Shown: positions 44,502 to 54,056 of the stretch, piece after piece
Numbering within the stretch: position 1 is the first letter of the stretch
How the letters are laid out: each line of letters begins with the position of its first letter
Assembly: GCF_018614975.1 (NCBI RefSeq)
Contig: NZ_JAGGNR010000022.1
Location: 20,335 to 84,334, forward strand
Source: Paenibacillus polymyxa
Lineage (GTDB): Bacteria > Bacillota > Bacilli > Paenibacillales > Paenibacillaceae
DNA: 64,000 nucleotides
Reading direction: 5' to 3'
Notes under the pieces: model-generated
Seen by the model: only the letters and a program-made list of their open reading frames with translations
Database searches by the model: none
What the model was told of the DNA's origin: nothing
Made by a program: the position numbers and the translations under genes

Positions 44502-45704
44502 ATGATTACATTACCAAAAACTATTCGCTTTCCACTGTTCATTCTGATGTTAAATCTGTTTATCGCTTTATTGGGGCAAGGGATGCTCATCCCCATATTG
44601 CCGGAGTATTTGAAGCTTTTTCATGCGGGAGGCACAGTAGCAGGATTTTTAGTTGCAGCCTTCGGTGCCGCTCAATTCTTCTTTTCACCTCTGGGGGGAC
44701 AATTGTCTGATCGTTTTGGACGTAAAAAGTTGATCATGGCCGGTATGTTTCTGTCTGTCATTTCAGATATCATATTTGCGTTGTCGACTTCATTGCCGTT
44801 TCTCTACGTCGCACGGTTTATTGGTGGAATCAGTCTCGGTTTAATGGTTCCTGCAAACCTCGCATATGTCGCCGATATTACAACACCAGAGACACGTGCG
44901 AAAGGCATGGGCTATTTCGGCGCAGCTATGAATTTAGGGATGGTTCTGGGACCTGGTCTGGGCGGTCTCATCGCCGAGATGGGCATCCGCATGCCCTATT
45001 TCTTCGCAGCTGGTCTGGGGCTGATTGCGGCCTTGATGACGCTGCTATTGCCTGAGACACTTCCCCCGGAGAAAAGAACGGTCTCCATCCGTCTTCAAAA
45101 AGGAGATCACTTGGGCAAGAAAATCTGGAGTTCTTTTAAAGTCCCCTATTTCAAATACTTGATTGTGTTGCTTGTCATGACCTTTGGCCTCATGAGTTAT
45201 GAGACGGTATTCGCGCTTTTTGCAGAACAAAAATACGGATTCAACGCTGCAACGATCTCCATCATTATTACCTTGGGGGCAATTATCGGTATCGTTGTGC
45301 AAATCTGGCTTTTGGATTGGTTCGTACAGAGAATCGGTGAAGTTAAGTTGATCCGTCTTTCCTTAATAATCACACCCATAGCTTTATTGTTAATGTTAAT
45401 TAAGGTAAACCTTGTGTTTCTGTTGTTCGCTTCTGCGTTATTCTTTGCCTTTAATTCGTTTTTGCGACCTTCGGTCAGCACGTTAATATCCAAGAATGCA
45501 GGAGATCGGCAAGGTTATGCATCGGGTCTGAATACTACATTTTCCAGTCTCGGAACGGTGATTGGGCCGCTGATTGCAGGACTATTGTTTGACAAAAACA
45601 TAAACTTCCCGTATATTTTTGGTGCAATTATGCTGCTCGCTTCTCTCGGACTTACCTTGAACGCATTTCGTTCGAAGAAAGGACAACGGTATACAAGTGA
45701 ATGA
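44502..45704 (+). CDS. MFS multidrug-type exporter, 12-segment
   Basis: A 400-residue exporter of the DHA1 type. GGQLSDRFGRKKLIMAG is the MFS loop 2-3 motif; MLVPAN-like and GPGLGGLIAEMG are motif C of antiporters. AAGGAG (44484-44489) is 12 bases from the ATG at 44502 and only 3 bases from one at 44493; a start at 44481 would fall in the operator. I prefer 44502 but 44493 is possible. The next gene, tetR-like, overlaps its stop. Confidence 0.82.
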   Translation: MITLPKTIRFPLFILMLNLFIALLGQGMLIPILPEYLKLFHAGGTVAGFLVAAFGAAQFFFSPLGGQLSDRFGRKKLIMAGMFLSVISDIIFALSTSLPFLYVARFIGGISLGLMVPANLAYVADITTPETRAKGMGYFGAAMNLGMVLGPGLGGLIAEMGIRMPYFFAAGLGLIAALMTLLLPETLPPEKRTVSIRLQKGDHLGKKIWSSFKVPYFKYLIVLLVMTFGLMSYETVFALFAEQKYGFNAATISIIITLGAIIGIVVQIWLLDWFVQRIGEVKLIRLSLIITPIALLLMLIKVNLVFLLFASALFFAFNSFLRPSVSTLISKNAGDRQGYASGLNTTFSSLGTVIGPLIAGLLFDKNINFPYIFGAIMLLASLGLTLNAFRSKKGQRYTSE

Positions 45705-46341
45705 AAACTGGCATCAACAATTGGGAAATAAACATCGTGATGATTTGATTGCAGCGGGTAAGGAGCTTTTTTTGAAATATGGATTGCTCCAGGTGAAGAT
45801 TAAGGATGTATGTACAAAAGCTGAACTTAGTAGAGTGACCTTTTATAAACATTTTCAGTCTATGGATGAGCTTCTTTTAGCCATTCAGATGCAACTGATC
45901 GAACATTTAACGGATGAGGTTAGCTGTGCATCAACGAAGGACTTGAACGGGCGGGAACAACTCATGGTCATGTTGAATGCATGGGTTGTTTATGCCCAGG
46001 ATCATCCAGACTACATCCGGTTTATTCAATTGTTTGATATCAACTATGAGATGTATGATTTTAGTCCTGAATTAAGAGAAGAGTATGATCAGTTCAACCA
46101 GAACGGGAAAGAAAAGCATTTCCTGATGGACGCTTTATCCCAAGGCGTTGTTGACGGAAGTATTAAGAATCCATCCCCTCCTTTGGATCTGGCTCAGTTT
46201 ATCTTCACAACGATGATGGGCATGCTCCAGCGCATGGTAACTATTCGTGCTGCTCATGATAATTCATTGGATATGCGGATGACGGAGCAATTTGTAAAGA
46301 TGCTGCTTCATTTTGTTTGTAGCGAGGAAATACCCGAGTGA
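45697..46341 (+). CDS. TetR family transcriptional regulator
   Basis: A 214-residue repressor. The helix-turn-helix (residues of about 15-60) reads LIAAGKELFLKYGLLQVKIK then TKAELSRVTFYKHFQSMDEL. The remaining helices form the ligand and dimer domain. It has a GTG start that overlaps the last 8 bases of the MFS gene, so the two are co-transcribed and the protein probably represses its own operon. Confidence 0.87.
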   Translation: MNENWHQQLGNKHRDDLIAAGKELFLKYGLLQVKIKDVCTKAELSRVTFYKHFQSMDELLLAIQMQLIEHLTDEVSCASTKDLNGREQLMVMLNAWVVYAQDHPDYIRFIQLFDINYEMYDFSPELREEYDQFNQNGKEKHFLMDALSQGVVDGSIKNPSPPLDLAQFIFTTMMGMLQRMVTIRAAHDNSLDMRMTEQFVKMLLHFVCSEEIPE

Positions 46342-46380
46342 TGACATGGTAGATGGATTGATAAAACAAAAGTTTGAAAT

Positions 46381-46420
46381 AAAAAGACGAATTCCGTATG
46401 CTGGAATCCGTCTTTTTGTT
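46381..46420 (+). terminator. terminator of the MFS-TetR operon
   Basis: AAAAAGACGAATTCC (46381-46395) pairs with GGAATCCGTCTTTTT (46403-46417) with one mismatch and a T run. It can also stop the opposite strand. Confidence 0.78.
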
Positions 46421-46435
46421 CTTCATTGTACAGCT

Positions 46436-46672
46436 TTAATCCGTTAGTACAGGCAGCATTCCGTCGGCTTTCAGTTGACCAAGCAATACTTTGATCCAAG
46501 GAGATGTATTTGGCTCCTGCTTGGCTGCGACAATAACAACCCGGTCGCCTTGCTGAATTGGATCAGGAAGCACACCTTCGCGACTGCTGAGTACAGTGAC
46601 CGCCCGCTCTGCGATTGTCTGCTCCACTGCACGGTGTGCCTTCGATCCGATGATACCGTTAAGATCCTGTTG
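46436..46672 (-). pseudogene. remnant of a GH3 (NagZ-like) glycosidase
   Basis: On the minus strand the frame from 46672 to 46436 reads DLNGIIGSKAHRAVEQTIAE then AVTVLSSREGVLPDPIQQGDR. That is the segment of GH3 beta-N-acetylhexosaminidases that links the catalytic domain to the C-terminal domain. Upstream it hits an in-frame TAG at 46673-46675 and downstream it ends after about 75 residues; intact proteins are several hundred residues. No ribosome site precedes the only short start (GTG at 46625). It is a both-ends-truncated remnant. Confidence 0.6.
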
Positions 46673-46759
46673 CTATTCTATGGATGAATAGACGACACTA
46701 CGGTATAGTTTGTTGCGTTCTCATAAATTCAATGAAATGATATGATATGCAGGTCATGA

Positions 46760-47680
46760 CTACCCCTTCACGCCACCAATCGTCATGCCCTGTACAAAGT
46801 ATTTCTGTAAGAACGGATACACCATCAGAATAGGAACACTTGCAATAATGGTCATGGTCGCTCGAATCGAGGTTGGTGTGACCGCCGTTGCATTACTCTC
46901 GGCAGACTGATAAGCATCACTTGCTGATGAAGTCGCTGAGGTCGTCGAAGTTTGCAGAATCTTCATCAATTCGTATTGCAACGTGCTTAATTCTTTATTG
47001 GAAGAGTTGTACAGGAATACATCGAACCAGGAATTCCATTGTCCCACAGCTACAAAGAGAGATACAGTTGCCATTGCGGGAATCGTTAGCGGCAGGACAA
47101 CGCGGATAAATGTCGTGAACTCCCCTGCCCCATCAATACGGGCTGACTCCAGAATGCCTTCAGGAAGACCTTCAATAAAGGACCGGATGACGATCATATT
47201 GAAGACACCGATTACACCTGGAATGATATATACCCAGAAGGAACCGATCAATCCAAGGTCGCGAATCAGCAGATAACCGGGGATCAGCCCTCCGCTGAAG
47301 TACATGGTGAATACAAAAAACATCGTAACAAACTTGCGAAGCACAAATTCCTGACGACTGACCGTATACGCGAGCATGGCTGTACAGAAGACGGACACCA
47401 CGGTTCCAATGACCGTTCGCAGGGCCGAGATCAGAGTTGCGTGATAGATATCGGATTCGCCGAAAATGTATTTGTAGTTATCCAGTGTCCATACACGAGG
47501 CCAAAGATATATTCCACCCCGAATGGCATCGTTTGCATTATTAAAGGATACGGCAATCATATTCACAAAGGGATAGATCGTCACAATCATCAGACATACC
47601 ATGAAGATCATGTTAATGGTGTCAAACGCTCGATCCCCGGTGCTGCTATTCCGCAAGCGGGATGTGTTTCCTTTACGCAT
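46760..47680 (-). CDS. ABC sugar permease, LplC/YtcP type, system 2
   Basis: A 306-residue permease, last gene of the seven-gene locus. Six membrane segments and the EAA loop GLPEGILESARIDGAGEFTT are visible, as is the family end YPFLQKYFVQGMTIGGVKG. A serine/alanine-rich insert at about residues 250-275 (SSASDAYQSAESNATAV) lies before the last helix. AAAGGAGG precedes the ATG. It works with the permease 15 bases upstream. Confidence 0.9.
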   Translation of the reverse strand: MRKGNTSRLRNSSTGDRAFDTINMIFMVCLMIVTIYPFVNMIAVSFNNANDAIRGGIYLWPRVWTLDNYKYIFGESDIYHATLISALRTVIGTVVSVFCTAMLAYTVSRQEFVLRKFVTMFFVFTMYFSGGLIPGYLLIRDLGLIGSFWVYIIPGVIGVFNMIVIRSFIEGLPEGILESARIDGAGEFTTFIRVVLPLTIPAMATVSLFVAVGQWNSWFDVFLYNSSNKELSTLQYELMKILQTSTTSATSSASDAYQSAESNATAVTPTSIRATMTIIASVPILMVYPFLQKYFVQGMTIGGVKG

Positions 47681-47695
47681 GGCATAGGCCTCCTT

Positions 47696-48667
47696 TTAGA
47701 ATAGTCTGCTCTCTCCCATTTTTTTCGCTATGTAGTTCGCGGAGAATAGGAAGATGAAGCTGACCACAGTTTTGAATATGCCGGCTGCAGTACCTAAGGA
47801 AAAGTTCCCCATCCCTAATCCATATTTCAGTACAAAGATGTCCAGATTCTCCGAATAATCCATATTCATCCCGTTACCCATCAGATATTGTGGTTCAAAT
47901 CCGGATTCCAGAATACTTCCCATGTTCATGATTAATAAAATAACAATAACCGGCTTCAAACCAGGCAGAGTGATATATAACATCCGTTTGAAGCGACTCG
48001 CTCCATCAATCTCGGCAGCCTCATATTGCGCTGGATCAATTGCTGTAATCGCTGCCAGATAGATAATGGTGTTCCAGCCGACATCTTTCCAGACCTCGGT
48101 TGCCCCCAGAATGCCCCAGAAGTATTCTCCTTTCCCCATCCATAGTACCGGACTGTCAATCAGGTGAAGCTTCATCAGCAGCAGATTGATAATGCCGTCT
48201 GGAGACAGGACTGTTAATACAATGCTGGAAGCAACAACCCACGAGATAAAATGAGGCAGATAACTGACGGTTTGCACAAAACGTTTAAATATGACATTTT
48301 TCAGCTCATTCAACAAGAGTGCCAGTGTAATTGCTGTAACAAATCCCAACACCAGTTTAATGGAACTCATGACGAGTGTATTTCGCAGTACCCGGTAGAA
48401 GGTATTGTCCTCAAACAAGATACTAAAATGATGCCAGCCTACCCACTGCTGATCGGAAAAGGACCTCGCCGGTTTGAAATTCTGAAAAGCCATGGTCCAT
48501 CCCCATAATGGCAGGTACTTGAAGATAAAAGCCCAGATGACAAAAGGAATACACATCCAGGCTAGCGTTCGTTGCTGCACAAGTCTCTTAAAGAACGAGT
48601 GTGCTCTGGTTCCCTTCGAACTCGAGGCTGGAGGCATCGAGTTAAGGGAGACATTAGGTTTCTCCAA
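47696..48667 (-). CDS. ABC sugar permease, LplB/YteP type, system 2
   Basis: A 323-residue permease. A TTG start at 48667 follows AAAGGAG. Residues 1-30 are a polar leader, then six membrane segments; the EAA loop is DPAQYEAAEIDGASRFKRML, and FISWVVASSIVL and YLAAITAIDP mark the LplB group. It follows the binding proteins after a 147-base gap with a hairpin. Confidence 0.9.
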   Translation of the reverse strand: MEKPNVSLNSMPPASSSKGTRAHSFFKRLVQQRTLAWMCIPFVIWAFIFKYLPLWGWTMAFQNFKPARSFSDQQWVGWHHFSILFEDNTFYRVLRNTLVMSSIKLVLGFVTAITLALLLNELKNVIFKRFVQTVSYLPHFISWVVASSIVLTVLSPDGIINLLLMKLHLIDSPVLWMGKGEYFWGILGATEVWKDVGWNTIIYLAAITAIDPAQYEAAEIDGASRFKRMLYITLPGLKPVIVILLIMNMGSILESGFEPQYLMGNGMNMDYSENLDIFVLKYGLGMGNFSLGTAAGIFKTVVSFIFLFSANYIAKKMGESRLF

Positions 48668-48770
48668 GGTGAACCTGCTCCTTTCCTGTGCTGTTCTTCA
48701 TGCGAGGAGAAACGAAGTTTTATGCTCTGTCATCTTCTCCTGCGCATGTAACAGTTTGTTTTAAAGAGGT

Positions 48771-48795
48771 TGTTCAAAACCCGTCTTTTTGAACA
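48771..48795 (-). terminator. hairpin between binding proteins and permeases, possible attenuator
   Basis: TGTTCAAAA (48771-48779) and TTTTGAACA (48787-48795) form a perfect AT-rich stem with a seven-base loop in the 147-base gap after the second binding protein. No long T run follows, so it may protect the upstream mRNA or only partly stop transcription, which would give more binding protein than permease. Confidence 0.4.
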
Positions 48796-48814
48796 CGCAC
48801 TTAAAGTGTTCGTA

Positions 48815-50491
48815 TTACCATTTTCCTGCTACACGATCCTTCACAACTTTGGTAATGGTCGCTTCATAACCAGCTTTGTCCAATTTGTTCAATTCAGCCA
48901 TGTAGGCATCCCACAGCTTATCAAAATTCGATGGTGCCCCCAGGATCATTTCCGGTAAGTATTTACGTTGCAGATCATCCGATTTGGTGGTGAAGATCTG
49001 TTCAGGTGATCCTTGCTCCAATGCGATCGACCATGCCGGGAACCATGGTCGCTCTTCCGGTTTGTTAAATAATTCACTAAAAGTTTGGATACCGTAGGCT
49101 TCAAGGAACTTTTTGTCTCCCTCGGTGTAAGATGCAGCGGCTACTTCCGGCTGGTTGCCAGGGCTATAAGCGTTACCATCGGTAAGTGTAGATTCACCAC
49201 CATAACGCGGCCAGTCATTGCTAAAATAGGTGAACCCGAATTTGCGGCTCAGCTCCAGATCATCATGGGCTTTGCGTTGATCCTCATTCGCAAAATAGAA
49301 CCTACCCTTTTCATCCACACTGTACGTCTCGTCCTTGATTCCCCATTGCACCAGAACCTGATTCTCTTCCTTCAGCAAATTATCGAAATATTTGATGATA
49401 CGAACAGGGTCTTTGGCATTCACCGAGATACCTGTTGCATAGTTGTTGACGAAGCCGGGAGGATCAACATACTGATCCTTGATTCCTTCATCAAACACAA
49501 TCGGAAGTGGTGCATAACGTTTCTCATCAATGCCCGCCGAGAGCAGGTTTTTCGTCGCATCCCCCACCTGCCAGCCATAATTGAAGTAACCGAGAACACG
49601 ACCCGAGGTAAGCTTGGCCAAATACTGGTCTTTGTTCATCGTAAAGGATTCCGGATCAAGCATGCCTTGAGCATTGATCTCATTTAACTTCTGAATCCAT
49701 TTTTTCTGGGCATCTGTTCCGGCGACGACTTTTGCCTCATGGGTAGTCATGTCCACCATGACACTGCCATCGTTCGGATAACCGGCAAGATGCATCGCTG
49801 GATTTTGCAGTGTGAAGAAGTTATTAGCCACACCCGCAAGTGACACAAATCCGATCGTCTCTGCACCATCGACAGTTGGATGTTTTTCCTTGTAATCCTG
49901 AATCAGATCAAAATATTCATCCAGTGTAGTAATCTTGGGATAGTTAAACTCTTTGAGCACAGAGCGTTGAATCCAGAAAGCTCCTCCGCCAACATTTGGG
50001 CTACCTGAATACTCACCCTGATTAGCCGTATAAGGCAGGGCATAGATTTTTCCGTCTTCTGCATTTTTCATTTTATCGAAATATGGTCCATATACTCTTT
50101 TGATATTAGGGCCGTATTCCTCAATCAGATCATCGAGCGGAATATATGCCCCGGCATCCAGTAACTTGGACATCTCACCACTGGAGCTAATGACATCAGG
50201 ATAGTCTCCACTCGCAATCATGACACCGGCTTTGGTGGCACTATCGCCTACCAGATATTCCATCTTCCAGTCCACACCCGTCTGCTCTTGCAACGCTTTA
50301 CCGATGGTTGTTTCGCTTGCCAGAACATCCTTCTTGCCTGGAGAGAACATGTAGTACGAGAACGTGACTGGACTGTTCTCATCATCACCTGTGGCTGAAG
50401 GCGCTGATGACGAGTTGTTCTGACTGCAACCAGCCAGCAAAACGGTTAGTAATAGAGCTAAACCCGCTGTTCTAAATTTTGGTTTTAACAT
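48815..50491 (-). CDS. ABC transporter sugar-binding lipoprotein, system 2, copy B
   Basis: A 558-residue solute-binding lipoprotein. The signal peptide ends in LTVLLAGCSQNNSS with the lipobox cysteine near residue 22. Mature stretches such as WKMEYLVGD, IKRVYGPY, GFVNNYATGISVNAKDPVRI and WSIALEQGSPEQIF are shared with copy A upstream, from which it is separated by 42 bases. The similarity runs the whole length, so the two arose by tandem duplication. It lies between copy A and the permeases. The ligand is unknown. Confidence 0.88.
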   Translation of the reverse strand: MLKPKFRTAGLALLLTVLLAGCSQNNSSSAPSATGDDENSPVTFSYYMFSPGKKDVLASETTIGKALQEQTGVDWKMEYLVGDSATKAGVMIASGDYPDVISSSGEMSKLLDAGAYIPLDDLIEEYGPNIKRVYGPYFDKMKNAEDGKIYALPYTANQGEYSGSPNVGGGAFWIQRSVLKEFNYPKITTLDEYFDLIQDYKEKHPTVDGAETIGFVSLAGVANNFFTLQNPAMHLAGYPNDGSVMVDMTTHEAKVVAGTDAQKKWIQKLNEINAQGMLDPESFTMNKDQYLAKLTSGRVLGYFNYGWQVGDATKNLLSAGIDEKRYAPLPIVFDEGIKDQYVDPPGFVNNYATGISVNAKDPVRIIKYFDNLLKEENQVLVQWGIKDETYSVDEKGRFYFANEDQRKAHDDLELSRKFGFTYFSNDWPRYGGESTLTDGNAYSPGNQPEVAAASYTEGDKKFLEAYGIQTFSELFNKPEERPWFPAWSIALEQGSPEQIFTTKSDDLQRKYLPEMILGAPSNFDKLWDAYMAELNKLDKAGYEATITKVVKDRVAGKW

Positions 50492-50533
50492 GTGAATATT
50501 CCCCCGTTCCGTGTGTTCTATTATGGATTACAC

Positions 50534-52195
50534 TCACCATTTGCCAGCTACACGATCCTTAACTGCCTGTGTTATCGTAGCTTCGTATGTTTTCTGGTCG
50601 AGTTGATTCAATTGACTCATATATTCATTCCATGTGTTCTCGAAAGTGGAAGGCGAATCCATAATCATTTTGGGTAAATATTTCTTCTGGAGATCTTCTG
50701 CCTTAGTGATGAAAATCTGTTCAGGAGAGCCCTGCTCCAATGCAATGGACCAAGCAGGAGACCAAGGACGCTCATCCGGTGTGCTGAATAGTTCTGTGAA
50801 TGTCTCCACACCATATTTCTCTAACAACAGCTTGTCACCGTCCGTGTAGCTAAAGGTCGCCACTTCTGGTTGATTGCCTGGTCCATAGGCGTTGCCATCC
50901 TCCAGTACGGAGTTATTGCCGTAACGAGGCCAGCTGTAATTAAAATAGTCAAAGCCGAACTTACGACTTAATTCAGGATCTTCATGTGCCTTGCGTTGGT
51001 CATCATTTTTGAAATAAAAACGACCCTCATCATTCACACTATATGTCTCGTCCTCAATACCCCATTGAACCAGAATCTGGTTTTCTTCCTTGAGCAAATT
51101 ATCAAAATATTTAATAATTCGCACAGGATCTTTGGCATTTACGGTAATTCCGACACCATAGTTGTTCACAAAACCTGGCGGGTCCACATACTGGTCTTTG
51201 ACGTTGTCATCAAATACGATCGGTAGTGATACGTAACGTTTATCGTCAATACCAGCCTTCTTGAGGTTGTTCGTTGCGTCTCCAACCTGCCAGGAGTAAC
51301 TGAAATATCCCAGCACCCGACCGGACGTCAATTTGGCGAGATACTGATCCTGGTTCATTGTGAAGGATTCGGGATCAAACATCCCCTGTGCGTTAACCTC
51401 GCTCAGCTTCTGAATCCATTGTTTCTGATAATCAGATCCGGCTACCAGTTTGGCTTCATGGCTCTGCATATCCACCATCACACTGCCATCGTTTGGATAA
51501 CCTGCCAGATGCATGGCCGGATTTAGCAGGGTGAAGAAGCTACCCGACTCACCCGCAAGTGTGGCGAAGCCGATGGTTTCTTTTCCATCGATCTGCGGAT
51601 GCTTTTGCTTGTATTGCTCAATCAAGTCAAAATATTCGTCCAGTGTTTTGATCTTGGGGTAGTTAAACTCTTTTAGCACAGCACGCTGAATATAAAAGCC
51701 GGTCTGGAAGTTAGGCTCTGACACATAACCGATGTTGGCAGTGTATGGCAAGAAATAGATCTTTCCATCCTCCTGTCTGAATTTGTCCATATAAGGCCCG
51801 TATACTCGCTTGATGTTAGGCCCGTATTGTTCGATCAGTTCATCCAGCGGGATAAAAGATCCTGCATCCATCAATTTGGCCATTTCACCACTGGAGTCGA
51901 TGATATCGGGGTAATCACCACTCGCAATCATCACACCTGCCTTAGTTGCACCGTCACCGACCAGATATTCCATCTTCCAGTCAACGCCAGTTTGTTCCTG
52001 TAGCTTCTTGCCAATGGTCGTGCTGCTTGCCAGAATGTCCTTCTTGCCACCGCCAAACGTGAAATATTTAAAGGTGATCGGGGTGTTGTCATTACTGTCA
52101 GGATAAGAGGCTTCCGGGCTGGCTTTATTACAACCTGCCAGGGTTACAGCCAGTAAAATGGCCAGACCTGTTATCATGTTTTTTTTTCTAAACAT
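50534..52195 (-). CDS. ABC transporter sugar-binding lipoprotein, system 2, copy A
   Basis: A 553-residue lipoprotein with signal peptide ending in LAVTLAGCNKASP. It is a full-length paralogue of copy B; the differences are concentrated near the N-terminal signal and in loops such as NIGYVSEPNFQTGFYIQR against the SGSPNVGGGAFWIQR of copy B. A cre-like site lies 57 bases upstream of the start, and the kinase gene precedes it. Two ligand forms or lengths may be bound by the two copies (inference). Confidence 0.88.
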   Translation of the reverse strand: MFRKKNMITGLAILLAVTLAGCNKASPEASYPDSNDNTPITFKYFTFGGGKKDILASSTTIGKKLQEQTGVDWKMEYLVGDGATKAGVMIASGDYPDIIDSSGEMAKLMDAGSFIPLDELIEQYGPNIKRVYGPYMDKFRQEDGKIYFLPYTANIGYVSEPNFQTGFYIQRAVLKEFNYPKIKTLDEYFDLIEQYKQKHPQIDGKETIGFATLAGESGSFFTLLNPAMHLAGYPNDGSVMVDMQSHEAKLVAGSDYQKQWIQKLSEVNAQGMFDPESFTMNQDQYLAKLTSGRVLGYFSYSWQVGDATNNLKKAGIDDKRYVSLPIVFDDNVKDQYVDPPGFVNNYGVGITVNAKDPVRIIKYFDNLLKEENQILVQWGIEDETYSVNDEGRFYFKNDDQRKAHEDPELSRKFGFDYFNYSWPRYGNNSVLEDGNAYGPGNQPEVATFSYTDGDKLLLEKYGVETFTELFSTPDERPWSPAWSIALEQGSPEQIFITKAEDLQKKYLPKMIMDSPSTFENTWNEYMSQLNQLDQKTYEATITQAVKDRVAGKW

Positions 52196-52251
52196 GTAGT
52201 AAATGCCCCCTTAAAGTATTGTGTGTGTCTTTAAGCCTTCTCAATATATCA

Positions 52252-52265
52252 AGATAGCGCTTTCA
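52252..52265. promoter_or_regulatory. CcpA (cre) site upstream of the binding proteins
   Basis: On the minus strand TGAAAGCGCTATCT matches the cre consensus TGAAAGCGYTWNCA except at the last two variable/end positions. It overlaps a nine-base inverted repeat (TTTCAAAGT 52261-52269 with ACTTTGAAA 52292-52300). It lies in the 121-base gap between the kinase and binding-protein genes, which may hold a promoter of its own. Confidence 0.6.
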
Positions 52266-52316
52266 AAGTTACCCATGAAAGTGTACCTCCTACTTTGAAA
52301 AGTATATCCCTCGTAT

Positions 52317-54056
52317 TTAGTCGCCTGGCATGGCTGATGGATCAAGTGGAAGCTTAATTCGGATATGCGTTCCTTCTCCTTCCCATGTCTGGATGTCGAA
52401 TGTAAAGTGATTTTTATAACAAAGTTTTAAGCGACTATACGCATTTTTCATGCCAACATGCTCTCCCATATCGGTGTTATGATCCAGGTAACTTAACAAC
52501 TCTTCCAATTTTGCTTGTGACATCCCTATACCGTTATCCGTTAGTCTGATATGGAGCTGGTCATCTTCCATTGAAACGAGGAGTTGGATGATGCCTGCAC
52601 CCGGAGATGACTCAATTCCATGAATACTTGCATTCTCAACAAAAGGAAGGATAACCATCTTGGGGATTCGGTACATCAGTACCGCAGGATCTGCCTCAAT
52701 GGTGTATTGGAGTTTTTCTCCAAAGCGGTATTTCTGAATTTGCAAAAAACTCTCGATGAGTTCCAATTCTTCCTTTACTGTCACATCATTTTGATTCCAA
52801 CTAATCGACTTGCGAAACATCTTGGCCATGTTATGCACGATTTTGGCAGTCTCTTTCTCGCCTTTGATGAGGCTCCGCATACGTACCGACTCCAGCGTAT
52901 TAAACAAAAAATGTGGATTGATCTGACTATGGAGCGCATGAAGCTGTGCTTGCTGCTGCTTTAACTCCAGGTCTTTCTTTTGGATGTCGGCGAGATATAC
53001 TTCATGAATCAGGTTATGGATCGTCTCGGTCATTCGATTAAATTCCATCGTGAGTTGACCTATTTCATCTCTTGCATCTTCAGGCGGAATCGTCTGGAAA
53101 TTCTGTGTTTTTACTTTTTTCATATGTTTCAGAATGCGCACCAGCCTGACATGGATGGTTCTGGACATCGCCGCGATGATAATAGAGGGCAGGACAAAAT
53201 TAATGCAAGCCAGCCATACGACGAAGGAACGTGACTTCCGCACCTCCTTCAACACAATTTCTTCATCCATCACCCCTTGCAGGGACCACCCTTCCAGATA
53301 GTTAATGCCTGTATACGTAAGTTCAAAGGGAATCATTTTGTTCGGAAACTGGATCTCACTATAACGTTTCCCTATCTGAGCTTCTTCTGCTGTAGGATCA
53401 TTTGAAAATTGGATGTATCCCCCCGGATCAAGAAGATACACTTTTCCATCGAATCCGCTGTTGTGAAAATACTGCTTGATCATATCCATATTCAGGTCAA
53501 TTTTGAGTAACTGCTCTCTCCCCCCAGTGTCCAGATTGTCGAGCCTTTGAACCAGACTTAACATCTGATCCGATGAGATCAGTGCCGGATAAGGGGCGGA
53601 GTATGCCTGAAATTGAACGTACCAGTCCGAGTTGCGGACATCGTCAGTTAAACGATCAATATAACCGGAAGATAAAATGGTAGAATTATCGGTATACACT
53701 TGATACCAGCGAATTCCCTGATTCATTTGACCGGAGAATTGCCCTTTTAGATAGGAATTATAAGCGTCAATGTACTCAAAATGACTTTGAAATGAACGGG
53801 AGATGGTGTCATTGAATACAGGGTCAGTATATAACGAATAAGAGAGGCCGACGCCCTGATCAATGGTTACCCGCAGGTCGTTCTTCAGATTGTTTAAGGC
53901 CATGCCGGCATCACGCGTTTTCTGACTGCGAATATTGGCGGATGTGACATTGTAGAACACCACATTGGTAACAACGATGGGAATAAACACGGACAGGACA
54001 TACATCAGCAGTAGCTTATCTCGAAGCTTCATGTAATTCAGGTTCCATCTTGGCAT
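52317..54056 (-). CDS. sensor histidine kinase, YesM type, system 2
   Basis: A 579-residue membrane kinase with the same layout as system 1: helix (about 14-36), extracellular domain, second helix (about 280-300), HAMP, then the His_kinase domain with QINPHFLFNTLESVRM and an ATPase domain with FVENASIHGIE and LTDNGIGMS. The ATG at 54056 follows GAGG by six bases. It overlaps the end of the response regulator gene by 19 bases, so the two are coupled. It probably senses a glycan or its complex with the binding protein. Confidence 0.88.
   Translation of the reverse strand: MPRWNLNYMKLRDKLLLMYVLSVFIPIVVTNVVFYNVTSANIRSQKTRDAGMALNNLKNDLRVTIDQGVGLSYSLYTDPVFNDTISRSFQSHFEYIDAYNSYLKGQFSGQMNQGIRWYQVYTDNSTILSSGYIDRLTDDVRNSDWYVQFQAYSAPYPALISSDQMLSLVQRLDNLDTGGREQLLKIDLNMDMIKQYFHNSGFDGKVYLLDPGGYIQFSNDPTAEEAQIGKRYSEIQFPNKMIPFELTYTGINYLEGWSLQGVMDEEIVLKEVRKSRSFVVWLACINFVLPSIIIAAMSRTIHVRLVRILKHMKKVKTQNFQTIPPEDARDEIGQLTMEFNRMTETIHNLIHEVYLADIQKKDLELKQQQAQLHALHSQINPHFLFNTLESVRMRSLIKGEKETAKIVHNMAKMFRKSISWNQNDVTVKEELELIESFLQIQKYRFGEKLQYTIEADPAVLMYRIPKMVILPFVENASIHGIESSPGAGIIQLLVSMEDDQLHIRLTDNGIGMSQAKLEELLSYLDHNTDMGEHVGMKNAYSRLKLCYKNHFTFDIQTWEGEGTHIRIKLPLDPSAMPGD

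Noticed and set aside
46436..46627. 63-codon frame as an independent small gene
   Set aside because: It lies within a GH3-like segment and lacks a ribosome site, so it is treated as part of a remnant.
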